NCBI GenBank assembly: GCA_947073545.1
Contig: CAMTMP010000026.1
Coordinates: forward strand, 1 to 60,740
DNA from: an uncultured bacterium
GTDB taxonomy: Bacteria > Bacillota > Clostridia > Lachnospirales > Lachnospiraceae
DNA: 60,740 bases
Direction: 5' to 3'
Below, piece by piece: positions 19,913 through 27,633 of the stretch. Made by a program: the position numbers and the translations under genes. The first letter of the stretch is position 1; each line of letters begins with the position of its first letter. Under the pieces are notes generated by a model. That model worked only from the letters and a program-made list of their open reading frames with translations. It made no database searches and was not told the DNA's origin.

Positions 19913-20248
19913 ATGGAATTTCAAAATTTGACAAATTGTGAAGAAATGGTAATGAAGACGGTGTGGGATGCGGATGAGGAACTGGATCTGGCGGGTATCA
20001 CAGAGAAGGTAAACGAGACGTATCATAAAGAGTGGAAACCGCAGACTGTTTCCACTTTTTTGGCAAGGCTTGTCCGGAAGGGATATTTAAAGCATTACAG
20101 GCAGGGACGGGTATTTTATTATCAGATACTTATACTGCAAAAGGACTATCTTGGGGAAATGGCGGAACAATTTGTTCGATTTTGGAAGCAGGAAAATGTG
20201 GATGTTTTTTTGGAGGCACTGGAAAAACAGTCAGCCTTTGGCTGTTAG
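19913..20248 (+). CDS. BlaI/MecI-family transcriptional repressor (orphan)
   Basis: A 111-residue winged-helix protein of the BlaI/MecI/CopY family: LTNCEEMVMKTVWDADEELDLAGITEKVNETYHKEWKPQTVSTFLARLVRKGYLKHYRQGRVFYYQ covers the whole DNA-binding domain when read in pieces, followed by a short dimerisation tail. The usual membrane sensor-protease partner BlaR1/MecR1 is not encoded next to it. The ribosome site GGAGGAG lies 9 bases upstream. The divergent MATE gene is the obvious neighbour that it may control; that is inference. Confidence 0.85.
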   Translation: MEFQNLTNCEEMVMKTVWDADEELDLAGITEKVNETYHKEWKPQTVSTFLARLVRKGYLKHYRQGRVFYYQILILQKDYLGEMAEQFVRFWKQENVDVFLEALEKQSAFGC

Positions 20249-20258
20249 GGGAATGAAC

Positions 20259-20291
20259 AAGCGGCGCAGGTTTTGTTTCCTTGCGCCGCTT
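20259..20291. terminator. Bidirectional terminator between blaI-like gene and DUF951
   Basis: Perfect 10-base arms AAGCGGCGCA and TGCGCCGCTT separated by a T-rich loop. It separates two convergent genes. Confidence 0.6.
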
Positions 20292-20306
20292 GCCGCTTCA
20301 ACCTAT

Positions 20307-20486
20307 TTATTTCTGTGTAATACCCCGCACATTCTTCTCGGCTTTCACCCGTGGAATCATAATCTGATGTCCGCAGCCGACACATTTTAAACGGAAGTCT
20401 GCGCCGATTCGCAGTACTTCCCACTCCGAAGAACCGCAAGGATGTTTCTTTTTCATTTTCAAAATGTCGCCTACCTGAATGTCCAT
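20307..20486 (-). CDS. DUF951 domain-containing small protein
   Basis: A 59-residue protein of a conserved Firmicutes family of unknown function (YyzM-like): DIQVGDILKMKKKHPCGSSEW followed by EVLRIGADFRLKCVGCGHQI. The conserved cysteines (HPCG and CVGCGH) suggest metal binding. The start at 20486 (ATG) is preferred over the GTG at 20495 because that GTG is part of the AAGGTGA ribosome site. It follows the sirtuin gene by 41 bases on the same strand, so the two are probably co-transcribed. Confidence 0.88.
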   Translation of the reverse strand: MDIQVGDILKMKKKHPCGSSEWEVLRIGADFRLKCVGCGHQIMIPRVKAEKNVRGITQK

Positions 20487-20527
20487 ACTGTTCACCTTAA
20501 CAAAGCCTGTTTAAAAATTTTTGAAGT

Positions 20528-21244
20528 TTAATCCAATTGCGAGAATATCTCCCCGATACTCCCTTGTACCACCAGATTCGCAATGCCGTCCCTTGCGGTA
20601 GGCGTCTTATTGACGAGCACCAGCTTATTGCCGTTGTAATAATCCAGAAGCCCTGCGGCCGGATAAACAGCCAGAGAGGTACCGCCCACAATCAGCACAT
20701 CTGCTTCGCTTATGGCGCGGATCGCACCCGTGAGCGTGTTTTGGTCCAGCCCCTCCTCATAGAGCACGACGTCCGGTTTGATATCGCCGCCGCATGTGCA
20801 TTTCGGCACGCCCTCTGAATCGGCAATATAATGCACGTCATAGAACTTATGGCAGCTTTCGCAGAAATTGCGCAGGACAGAACCGTGAAGTTCATATACC
20901 GTTTCGCTGCCCGCTGCCTGGTGAAGGCCGTCGATGTTCTGGGTCACCACCGCCCTGAGTTTTCCTTCCCGTTCCCACTGCGCCAGCTTTAAATGGGCGG
21001 CGTTTGGTTTTGCGTCAAGACAGAGCATCTTATTGCGGTAAAAGCGATAAAATTCCCCTGTGCTTTTCCTGTAAAAAGTATGGCTGAGTATGGTTTCCGG
21101 CGGATAGTCGTACTGCTGGTTGTAGAGGCCGTCCACACTCCGAAAATCCGGAATACCGCTCTCCGTGGAAACTCCGGCGCCACCGAAAAAGACGATGTTG
21201 TCTGACTCATTTACCCACTGTCTCAGTTGATCGATCTGCCCCAT
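20528..21244 (-). CDS. cobB: NAD-dependent protein deacylase (SIR2 family)
   Basis: A 238-residue sirtuin, the usual bacterial length, that removes acyl groups from lysines using NAD+. Motifs: NAD-binding GAGVSTESGIPDFRS, TQNIDGLHQAAGS with the catalytic-site Asn-Ile-Asp, ELHGS with the catalytic His, four zinc cysteines (CESC and CTC preceded by Lys-Cys spacing), and GTSLAVYPAAGL. It is a cytosolic enzyme. The minus-strand start at 21244 is preceded by GAGAGGGAGG. It heads a two-gene unit with DUF951. Confidence 0.95.
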   Translation of the reverse strand: MGQIDQLRQWVNESDNIVFFGGAGVSTESGIPDFRSVDGLYNQQYDYPPETILSHTFYRKSTGEFYRFYRNKMLCLDAKPNAAHLKLAQWEREGKLRAVVTQNIDGLHQAAGSETVYELHGSVLRNFCESCHKFYDVHYIADSEGVPKCTCGGDIKPDVVLYEEGLDQNTLTGAIRAISEADVLIVGGTSLAVYPAAGLLDYYNGNKLVLVNKTPTARDGIANLVVQGSIGEIFSQLD

Positions 21245-21323
21245 AAAAATACCTCCCTCTCACTTGCTATTTGTTATTGCGTTAACTATCATATTTAATT
21301 ATGATATTTTTCGACAAAAACAG

Positions 21324-21352
21324 TTGACACGAAATATGACTTACGATATTAT
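21324..21352 (+). promoter_or_regulatory. Plus-strand promoter of the putative antitoxin RNA
   Basis: A perfect TTGACA (21324-21329), 17 bases, TATTAT (21347-21352), with an overlapping TATAAT at 21350-21355. No plausible plus-strand coding gene follows, so it most likely drives a short RNA that starts near 21360. Confidence 0.75.
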
Positions 21353-21361
21353 AATTTTAAA

Positions 21362-21389
21362 GGTGTTACCATTATGCAAACGGTTCACC
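21362..21389 (+). repeat. Left inverted copy of the shared 5' hairpin element
   Basis: GGTGTTACC...CGGTTCACC (28 bases). A near copy in inverted orientation lies at 21632-21661. Each copy folds on itself, and each sits exactly where its transcript should begin. Confidence 0.6.
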
Positions 21390-21405
21390 CGGTTTTAGTT
21401 ACATC

Positions 21406-21444
21406 AAAAAGCAATTCATCCGTGGTGGGGGCGGTTGCTTTTTT
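21406..21444. terminator. Shared bidirectional terminator of the toxin-like locus
   Basis: AAAAAGCAA (21406-21414) and TTGCTTTTT (21435-21443) form a stem with T-runs on both strands. On the minus strand the stop codon of the small membrane peptide (21416-21418) lies inside this hairpin, so coding sequence and terminator overlap. Confidence 0.75.
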
Positions 21445-21577
21445 GATATTTATGTATCCTGTATGATTGGATGGTATTCATTGTCGTGGCGATGATGTAT
21501 ATTATCGTCACGACAATACCAACTATCTCTACAATCGTTTCTATCATCACATCCGTTACCTTTCGTAAATTTTCCAT
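21416..21577 (-). CDS. Small membrane peptide, candidate type I toxin
   Basis: A 53-residue peptide with one strongly hydrophobic helix (IETIVEIVGIVVTIIYIIAT, about residues 12-31) and a basic tail (SYRIHKYQKSNRPHHG). That is the build of type I toxins and holin-like peptides. I recognise no specific family. The start at 21577 is set by a very strong GGGAGGTGAT site 3-4 bases upstream; an in-frame ATG at 21610 lacks one. A long internal inverted repeat (21473-21520) spans the helix codons. The mRNA leader has a hairpin CAAAATG/CATTTTG, and the promoter TTGGCT-N17-TATAAT lies upstream. A facing promoter makes an overlapping antisense RNA. It lies between the sirtuin and leuA genes. Confidence 0.6.
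   Translation of the reverse strand: MENLRKVTDVMIETIVEIVGIVVTIIYIIATTMNTIQSYRIHKYQKSNRPHHG
21473..21520. repeat. Inverted repeat inside the small membrane peptide gene
   Basis: GGTATT(catt)GTCGTGGCGAT faces ATCGTCACGACAATACC, an imperfect 17-pair stem with a 4-base bulge. It would put a large hairpin in the coding part of the mRNA and explains why the opposite strand also reads as hydrophobic. Confidence 0.75.
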
Positions 21578-21631
21578 TGTATCACCTCCCAAGATACCGG
21601 AAGCCCTCAAAATGTACTCATTTTGGCGAAA

Positions 21632-21661
21632 GGTGAACCGCTTACCGTTTTAGGCAACACC
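21632..21661 (-). repeat. Right inverted copy of the shared 5' hairpin element
   Basis: Read on the minus strand: GGTGTTGCC...CGGTTCACC (30 bases), matching the left copy at 21362-21389. The stem GGTG/CACC is kept, and the second stem changes from ACC/GGT to GCC/GGT, which preserves pairing through a G-U pair. It begins the predicted toxin mRNA. Confidence 0.6.
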
Positions 21662-21668
21662 TACATTC

Positions 21669-21697
21669 ATTATATGGAACTACAGAGGATAAGCCAA
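21669..21697 (-). promoter_or_regulatory. Promoter of the small membrane peptide gene
   Basis: On the minus strand TTGGCT (21697-21692), 17 bases, then a perfect TATAAT (21674-21669). The transcript would start near 21662 and have an 85-nt leader. Confidence 0.65.
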
Positions 21698-21780
21698 TTG
21701 TATTTGATAAATTAAATAAACGAAATTACGTTTATTATTTTTTCAGTGCTTTTCCTTCACGCCAGAAGCGTAATCGCTGC

Positions 21781-23463
21781 TCAATCGTGTTCCCCCAGCC
21801 CCAGTCTGTTCACCGCCGAGAAGATCGCCCGCACGGACGCCCTCGTGATATTGGAGCTGACGCCCACGCCGTAGGTCACGCTGCCGCTCTCCGCATCCAG
21901 CAGATGGATGTAAGCCGCCGCCTGAGAATTGGAGCCGCTCTGGAGCGCGTGCTCTTCGTAATCAAGAATCTTGACATTGATATCAAGGGTCTCTTGCAGG
22001 CCCCGCTTCACCGCATCAATAGGACCGTTGCCCACCGCCTCGAAGCGTTTCTCCACACCCTTGTCGGTGTAAACCACGGTTACCTTCGTATCAAACTCGG
22101 ACTCAGTCTCCTCGCTCAGATCATCCACGCGCAGCTTTCTGAAATGAAGGGGCTCTTTCTTTAACAAATACTCCTGCCGGAAGCTCTCCATGATCTGGTC
22201 AGGGCTGACTTCGCCCTGCTTTTCGGAGATGGCCTGAATCACATTGGCGAACTCCCTGTGCATTCCCTTGGGCAGTTTAAAGCCGAAATAGGTATCCATG
22301 ACGAAGGCCACGCCGCCCTTTCCGGACTGGGAATTGATGCGAACGATGGGCTCGTATTCCCGCCCGATATCCGCCGGATCAATAGGCAGATAGGGCACTT
22401 CCCAATATTCGTTATTGCGCTCCCGCATGGCCTTTGTACCCTTGTTGATGGCATCCTGATGAGAGCCTGAGAAAGCGGTAAACACCAGCTTGCCCGCGTA
22501 GGGGTGTCTGGGGTGTACGGGAATCTTACAGCATCTTTCGTAAATCTCAATGCTCTCGTTTACATGCTCGATGGCAAGTTCGGGATCGATTCCCTGTGAG
22601 AACATATTGTAGGCAATATTTAAAATATCCACGTTTCCGGTTCTCTCCCCATTTCCGAAAAGTGTGCCTTCCACACGCTCCGCGCCTGCAAGCAGGGCAA
22701 GCTCCGCCGTGGCCACGCCGGTTCCTCTGTCGTTATGGGGATGTATGCTTAATATAATGGCTTCCCTGTTTTCCAGATGTCTGTTCATCCATTCGATCCT
22801 GTCTGCGAAGACATTAGGAGTGGTCATTTCCACTGTGGAGGGAAGGTTGATAATCATAGGATTTTCCTTGGTTGGGCCCCATTCCCGCTGCACCGCGTTG
22901 CAGACTTCCAGCGCGTAGTCCAGCTCGGTGCCGGTAAAGCTCTCGGGAGAGTATTCCAAAATAACTTTGCCGGGGAATTTCTCCGCGTGACGCTTCACCA
23001 TCCTTGTTCCCTCGACGGCTATGTTAATGATCTCCTCGCGGCTCATATGAAACACCACGTCCCTCTGCAGGGTGGAGGTGGAGTTGTAAATATGCACAAT
23101 GGCCTGCTTACAGCCCTCGATGGACGCGAAAGTACGCTCCACGAGCTCCTCGCGGCACTGGGTCAGAACCTGTACCACCACATCGTCGGGTATCAGTTTC
23201 CGGTCCACAAGCTGGCGCAGAAAATCAAATTCGATCTGGCTGGCCGCCGGGAAGCCGATTTCGATTTCCTTGAATCCAAGTTTGATGAGATAATTGAAGA
23301 ACTCAATTTTTTCAGACACTACCATCGGGTCGATCAGTGCCTGATTGCCGTCGCGCAGATCCACGCTGCACCAGATGGGCGCTTTCTCGATCTGCTTGTC
23401 GGCCCACTCCCTCTCAGGGTAATCCACCACAGGGTTTCTGCGGTATCTCTTATAATTTAACAT
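21781..23463 (-). CDS. leuA: 2-isopropylmalate synthase (long form)
   Basis: A 560-residue enzyme joining acetyl-CoA and 2-oxoisovalerate, the first committed step of leucine synthesis. The catalytic TIM barrel starts with WCSVDLRDGNQALIDPM and contains the metal site SIHPHNDRGTGVATAELALLAGAERVEGTLFGNGERTGN when read in parts. The C-terminal 110 residues form the leucine-binding allosteric domain (YTDKGVEKRFEAVGNGPIDAV, SNSQAAAYIHL). The length and N-terminal YRRNPVVDYPERE mark the longer LeuA subtype. The start is backed by GGGAGGAATACC. No leuB/C/D genes are adjacent and no T-box was seen. Confidence 0.95.
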   Translation of the reverse strand: MLNYKRYRRNPVVDYPEREWADKQIEKAPIWCSVDLRDGNQALIDPMVVSEKIEFFNYLIKLGFKEIEIGFPAASQIEFDFLRQLVDRKLIPDDVVVQVLTQCREELVERTFASIEGCKQAIVHIYNSTSTLQRDVVFHMSREEIINIAVEGTRMVKRHAEKFPGKVILEYSPESFTGTELDYALEVCNAVQREWGPTKENPMIINLPSTVEMTTPNVFADRIEWMNRHLENREAIILSIHPHNDRGTGVATAELALLAGAERVEGTLFGNGERTGNVDILNIAYNMFSQGIDPELAIEHVNESIEIYERCCKIPVHPRHPYAGKLVFTAFSGSHQDAINKGTKAMRERNNEYWEVPYLPIDPADIGREYEPIVRINSQSGKGGVAFVMDTYFGFKLPKGMHREFANVIQAISEKQGEVSPDQIMESFRQEYLLKKEPLHFRKLRVDDLSEETESEFDTKVTVVYTDKGVEKRFEAVGNGPIDAVKRGLQETLDINVKILDYEEHALQSGSNSQAAAYIHLLDAESGSVTYGVGVSSNITRASVRAIFSAVNRLGLGEHD

Positions 23464-23633
23464 GACTGGTATTCCTCCCTTTCAATGTTTTCTTTTACGC
23501 AATGGGCAGCTCGATTCCGCTTCGCTCCATCTCACTCACGGGCTTTCGCCCTATGCATTCGTAATCCGAAAAAGCCGTCAGCAGGCTGCCGCTTTTTCAT
23601 CTTACGTCTGCGCACTGCTCATTGCTTACGTGC
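23464..23633 (-). other. leuA upstream region with palindromes
   Basis: The stretch holds no gene. On the minus strand it has a hairpin AAAAAGCgg...GGCTTTTT (about 23571-23602) that could terminate or attenuate, and a GGGC-GAAA-GCCC tetraloop hairpin near 23541-23552. It also has a copy of the GAGCAGTGC motif that recurs at 11339 and 15829. No clear promoter or T-box was seen. Confidence 0.4.
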
Positions 23634-23668
23634 AAAAAGACCCCGCTGCATAAAAATACAGCAGGGTC
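23634..23668 (-). terminator. Terminator of the HPr gene
   Basis: On the minus strand GACCCTGCTGTA and TGCAGCGGGGTC form a stem with a T-rich loop, followed by TTTTT. It lies 15 bases after the HPr stop codon and separates that gene from leuA. Confidence 0.8.
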
Positions 23669-23682
23669 GTCCGAACGTGACA

Positions 23683-23946
23683 TTATTCTCCAAGACCGCT
23701 CTCGATGGCATCGACCAACGCCTTGAGAGCTTCTTCCTCATCTTCACCGTCACACACAAACTCAATTTCATCGCCACATTTAACACAGGCCCCAAGCACG
23801 CTCAGGACACTTTTGGCATTCGCTGTATTCTCACGAAATGTAAAGGTTATCAGAGATTTAAACTGCATCGCTTCCTTACATAGGATGCCTGCCGGTCTTA
23901 GATGTAGCCCTGTCGGGTTTTTGATGACTACCTTCTGACTTACCAT
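23683..23946 (-). CDS. ptsH: HPr-family phosphocarrier protein
   Basis: An 87-residue HPr-like protein. The active-site His15 lies in NPTGLHLRPAG and Ser46 in TANAKSVLSV, the site phosphorylated by HPr kinase in Bacillota. Both are present, so it could act in PTS phosphotransfer and in carbon catabolite control with CcpA. The middle CKEAMQF and ACVKCGDE contribute unusual cysteines. It is located 64 bases after glmM and has its own terminator. Without enzyme I beside it, whether it is the main HPr or a Crh/NPr-like paralogue cannot be settled. Confidence 0.9.
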   Translation of the reverse strand: MVSQKVVIKNPTGLHLRPAGILCKEAMQFKSLITFTFRENTANAKSVLSVLGACVKCGDEIEFVCDGEDEEEALKALVDAIESGLGE

Positions 23947-24010
23947 TGCCTTTTCCTCTTTCTTACATGATACTATGAGTATACCATATCTATATACTTT
24001 ATCTCAAGTC

Positions 24011-25360
24011 CTACAGCATAATATTCTGTATCAGTTCGGCGAGCTTCTTTGCTTCCTGCGTAATGACTTTCTGGTCCTTGCCCTCGATCATAACACGGAC
24101 AAGCGGTTCCGTGCCGGAGGGACGGATCAGTACGCGGCCTTCACCCGCAAACTTTTTGTCGAGAGCGGAGATTGCCTCTGCGATCTCGGGATAATCCATA
24201 AATTTTTCTTTTTTGTGGTTGGGCACCTTCGCGCCGACCAATGCCTGCGGCATCACTTCCATAATGGAAGCCAGTTCCGACAGCGGTTTGCCCGTCTCCA
24301 CGACCACCTGTAAAAGATGCAATGCGCTTAAGAGGCCGTCGCCCGTTGTATTTTCATCCAAAAAGATTACATGGCCGGACTGCTCGCCGCCAAGGCTTGC
24401 ACCGATCTCACGCATACGCTCCAGCACATAGCGGTCGCCAACCTTAGTCTGCTCAATCTTAATCTTGTTTTTCTCACCCATCAGGAAAAAGCCAAGATTG
24501 CTCATAACGGTTGCAACGATGGTATTCTTGTTCAGCTTTCCCAGCGACTTCATGTGATTGCCGACAATGGCCATAATCTGGTCGCCGTCCACAATATTTC
24601 CAAGTTCATCCACCGCAAGCAGTCTGTCCGCGTCCCCGTCAAAAGCAAGGCCGAGCTGGGCTTTCTCATAGACAACTCTGGCCTGCAGCTCTTCCATATG
24701 GGTAGAGCCGCAGTTCGCGTTGATGTTTGTGCCGTCGGGATTATTATGGATTGCTACAACCTCTGCGCCAAGTTCCTTCATGGTTTCCACAGAGGTATAA
24801 TAAGATGCACCCTCCGCGCAGTCCAAAACAATCTTCATGCCTCGCAGATCCACGTTCACCGCTTTCATAGCGTGATTGATATATTCTTCTCTGGCGTCCG
24901 TGCGATACTTGATTTTACCGACGCTTGCGCCGGTGGGGAATTTCACGCCCTTCATATCGCTCTTAATCAGTGCCTCGATCTCATCCTCCAGAGCGTCGGG
25001 CAGCTTATAACCGTTTCCGTCAAAGAATTTTATACCGTTAAATTCTACGGTGTTGTGGGAAGCGGAGATGACAACACCGGCATCCACTTTATATTTTCTG
25101 GTGAGATATGCCACCGCCGGGGTTGGCACGACGCCCACATACACCGCGTTTGCCCCTACGGAGCAGACGCCTGCCATCAGTGCGTTTGCCAGCATATCCC
25201 CGGATATTCTCGTATCGCAGCCAACCATAATCGTAGGCTTGTGTTCATTCTCCCTTGTCAGGACATAGGCGCCCGCCTGTCCGAGCTGCATAGCCAAAAG
25301 CGGAGATAACTCTTCATTAGCAACCCCGCGCACGCCGTCTGTGCCAAATAATCTGCTCAT
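24011..25360 (-). CDS. glmM: Phosphoglucosamine mutase
   Basis: A 449-residue alpha-D-phosphohexomutase making glucosamine-1-phosphate for peptidoglycan. Motifs: N-terminal [13 protein letters not shown], catalytic serine loop [16 protein letters not shown] (Thr in place of the more usual Pro), metal loop [13 protein letters not shown], sugar loop GGEQSGH and phosphate loop [12 protein letters not shown]. The start at 25360 is set by GGAGGTGTGT and the conserved N-terminus. It follows cdaA-cdaR, an order conserved across Bacillota. GlmM is known to bind and inhibit CdaA in Bacillus and Lactococcus. Confidence 0.97.
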   Translation of the reverse strand: MSRLFGTDGVRGVANEELSPLLAMQLGQAGAYVLTRENEHKPTIMVGCDTRISGDMLANALMAGVCSVGANAVYVGVVPTPAVAYLTRKYKVDAGVVISASHNTVEFNGIKFFDGNGYKLPDALEDEIEALIKSDMKGVKFPTGASVGKIKYRTDAREEYINHAMKAVNVDLRGMKIVLDCAEGASYYTSVETMKELGAEVVAIHNNPDGTNINANCGSTHMEELQARVVYEKAQLGLAFDGDADRLLAVDELGNIVDGDQIMAIVGNHMKSLGKLNKNTIVATVMSNLGFFLMGEKNKIKIEQTKVGDRYVLERMREIGASLGGEQSGHVIFLDENTTGDGLLSALHLLQVVVETGKPLSELASIMEVMPQALVGAKVPNHKKEKFMDYPEIAEAISALDKKFAGEGRVLIRPSGTEPLVRVMIEGKDQKVITQEAKKLAELIQNIML

Positions 25361-25431
25361 ACACACCTCCATATAGTTATGTCTGCGCAGTATGCCGTTT
25401 AGGCATACTGCCGCAGGAAATTTAATACTTC

Positions 25432-26709
25432 TCACTCTGATATAATGTGCACTCGAACTTCCGTGACGCCGTTCTGTGAGAGATCCCATCCAGCCACAAC
25501 AGCGCTTACGGGCATCCAGTAGCTGCCTTCGGCAAGTTCATCCATATCCTCGCCGGACATCCATGCTTCTATATCCACCACGGCCGTCACATCTTCCGCT
25601 GTCACTTCATTCAGGACTGCGAGGAGTCCGCTGAACGTAATACTGCATTCATTGGCCGGTTCTGTGATAACAGCCCTGTAGCCTTCGGGAACTCCGTCGA
25701 AACGGATCCGGTCCACGGGGATTCTTACGGCCCGGTCGCGCTCGGCCTCGACTTTCGCCGTAACGTTGACCCTGCCTACAAAGTTATCCTCCGCTAGGAC
25801 AACGCCATCCGGCAGATATTGATTAATATCCACAAGCACCGTCACATCCTCCGAAGCGTCGGTCATGTCAAGTACGCCCGCAGGAATCGTAATTGCCTCA
25901 ACGCTTTCCAGTATCTTGGATTTACCGGCTACCGCTACCGTTCCCTTACTGAAAGTTATCTCACCCGTAAACTGGAAACCGTCCTCAGGCGTGCCGGTCA
26001 CTTCGCAGGTGAGAGGCAGTACTTTGCGCTCTAGGATCTCTACGCTGACTTTCACTTTGGAAATGCTTTTTTCGATGTTCGCTGCAGTAATTTCATTCCC
26101 CTCTGCATCATAAAGGCGTACTTCGGACTCCGTGTTGATGTTGTTGGAAAAGCCGGAGATATCGACCTCCGCCTGTGCTTTGCTCACCTGTGAAATAACA
26201 GACTTCGGACCGGAAATGCGGACTAGGTTTTGATCCGTGGATACACTTCCCACCATAAAGCCCTCGCGCACTTCGCCTGTGGTGACGGACTTTATCGGAA
26301 GCGGTCTGGTCTGCTTTTCTTCAATACTCAAACGCACACTGTCAATATTGCCGCGTATGCTGTCCAGCTTATCATTGTATTTATTTGTCGAAAGTTTAAT
26401 AGCTACCGTATCTACACTGGTCAGATCATTAATATCCGCTACAGCCACAACATTGCTCCGGTCAAGGGAATCTATAATAGACCGGGGGGCGGAAATCGTA
26501 ACCACGTCAATCATATCCGTGCCGTCCAGCACTTCGTAAACCTGCCCCCTGTCGGTAATCAGGCTGGCGTTTTTGATGGTGACCGGCACATCCGTTACGC
26601 GGTAGGTCATAATGGGATCGTTGATATTGGTAACGACCAGCCAGAGAACTGCCGCGCTGAGAAAGGAGGCGATTTTTAAGCCCCAGTTTCTGGTAAGCTT
26701 ATTCTTCAT
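25432..26709 (-). CDS. cdaR: YbbR-domain regulator of diadenylate cyclase
   Basis: A 425-residue membrane-anchored protein. An N-terminal transmembrane helix ([19 protein letters not shown]) is followed by four YbbR-like beta domains facing outside, each with a pattern such as PVTIKNAS or [16 protein letters not shown] or [16 protein letters not shown]. CdaR regulates CdaA activity. Its start overlaps the cdaA end by 11 bases, so the two are translationally coupled. A gap of 71 bases separates it from glmM. Confidence 0.93.
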   Translation of the reverse strand: MKNKLTRNWGLKIASFLSAAVLWLVVTNINDPIMTYRVTDVPVTIKNASLITDRGQVYEVLDGTDMIDVVTISAPRSIIDSLDRSNVVAVADINDLTSVDTVAIKLSTNKYNDKLDSIRGNIDSVRLSIEEKQTRPLPIKSVTTGEVREGFMVGSVSTDQNLVRISGPKSVISQVSKAQAEVDISGFSNNINTESEVRLYDAEGNEITAANIEKSISKVKVSVEILERKVLPLTCEVTGTPEDGFQFTGEITFSKGTVAVAGKSKILESVEAITIPAGVLDMTDASEDVTVLVDINQYLPDGVVLAEDNFVGRVNVTAKVEAERDRAVRIPVDRIRFDGVPEGYRAVITEPANECSITFSGLLAVLNEVTAEDVTAVVDIEAWMSGEDMDELAEGSYWMPVSAVVAGWDLSQNGVTEVRVHIISE

Positions 26710-27580
26710 TCTTAACCCCTGCCTTTCCTATGCTTTTGCCTTTAAAAAGCTTGCGCTTCTTCTCCTCCGTCGGTTTATCCTGAATCTCCAAAAGCCGTTC
26801 TTTCAGCCGCGCCGCATCCAGACTACGCTCCAGCGCGCCGCCGTAAGCGACGCTGATCTTTCCTGTCTCCTCTGACACGATCACTGTCAGAGAATCGGTA
26901 ACTTCCGAAATACCCACACCCGCCCGGTGCCTTGTTCCCAGATCCTTGCTGAGAGCCATGTTATCCGATAAGGGCAGATAGCAGGTGGCGGATACAATAC
27001 GGTTTCCGCGGACAATTACGGCACCGTCATGCAAAGGCGTATTGTGTTCAAAAATATTGATGAGGAGCTGACTGGATATAATGCCGTCCACATCAATACC
27101 CGTTCTTTCATATTCTTTCAGCGACTGCTCATGTTCGATGACGATGAGCGCGCCGGTCTTTACTTTTCCCATCTCCACGGAAGCTTTTACGATTTCATTT
27201 ACTGTACGGTCGGAAAAGCGTCCGGTTTCACGTTTGTTGGAATCAAGAAGAGATGCGACAAAGTTTTTCCTTCCCAATTCTTCCAGAGCGGCGCGAAGTT
27301 CCGGCTGTAAGACGACTACAAAAGCTGTGGCCGCAATGCTGATAATATTAGGAACGATCCAGAGAATCGTATTCATTTTGCAGAAAGCGGCGATCACAAT
27401 AAACACCAGAATTACGATAACACCCTTTAAAAGCGCCCACGCTCTCGTGTTCTTAATCCATACCAGAATATGATATGCAACAAAAGTCAAAATGGCGATT
27501 TCCGCCACGTCGTTCCAATGTATCGCAGGCATGTGCAGCCTTGCGAGATAGATGCCGATCCAGTTATTCAGTTGTTCCAT
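26699..27580 (-). CDS. cdaA: Diadenylate cyclase
   Basis: A 293-residue membrane enzyme making c-di-AMP from two ATP. Three N-terminal transmembrane helices (to about residue 85) precede the DisA_N catalytic domain, with the DGA motif in TPLHDGAVIVRGNRI and the RHR motif in LGTRHRAGVGISEVTDS. The start at 27580 is chosen because AGGTGAT lies 6 bases upstream; a TTG at 27607 is possible but has no site. It acts with CdaR and GlmM downstream. The matching phosphodiesterase is encoded at 47187. Confidence 0.96.
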   Translation of the reverse strand: MEQLNNWIGIYLARLHMPAIHWNDVAEIAILTFVAYHILVWIKNTRAWALLKGVIVILVFIVIAAFCKMNTILWIVPNIISIAATAFVVVLQPELRAALEELGRKNFVASLLDSNKRETGRFSDRTVNEIVKASVEMGKVKTGALIVIEHEQSLKEYERTGIDVDGIISSQLLINIFEHNTPLHDGAVIVRGNRIVSATCYLPLSDNMALSKDLGTRHRAGVGISEVTDSLTVIVSEETGKISVAYGGALERSLDAARLKERLLEIQDKPTEEKKRKLFKGKSIGKAGVKNEE

Positions 27581-27633
27581 CTCTTCATCACCTGCCTTCT
27601 GTGTCAATTTTTATTTCTGCCATTGCAGTTGCG

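Larger units (their letters stand above)
21360..21444 (+). ncRNA. Putative antisense RNA (type I antitoxin candidate)
   Basis: Predicted RNA of about 85 nt from the strong promoter at 21324-21355 to the terminator at 21406-21444. It begins with a hairpin GGTGttACC...GGTtCACC (21362-21389). It overlaps the end of the minus-strand small membrane peptide gene by about 40 nt, so it is antisense to the 3' part of that mRNA. The convergent 3'-overlap is the layout of known pairs such as txpA/RatA and bsrG/SR4. The RNA itself is inferred; no expression data are available. Confidence 0.55.

Noticed and set aside
21471..21653. Plus-strand 60-residue hydrophobic reading frame opposite the toxin-like gene
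   Set aside because: It has no ribosome site and arises from the internal inverted repeat of the minus-strand gene.
23464..23633. T-box or leucine attenuator upstream of leuA
   Set aside because: No T-box core sequence or leucine-codon leader peptide could be found; only simple hairpins are present.
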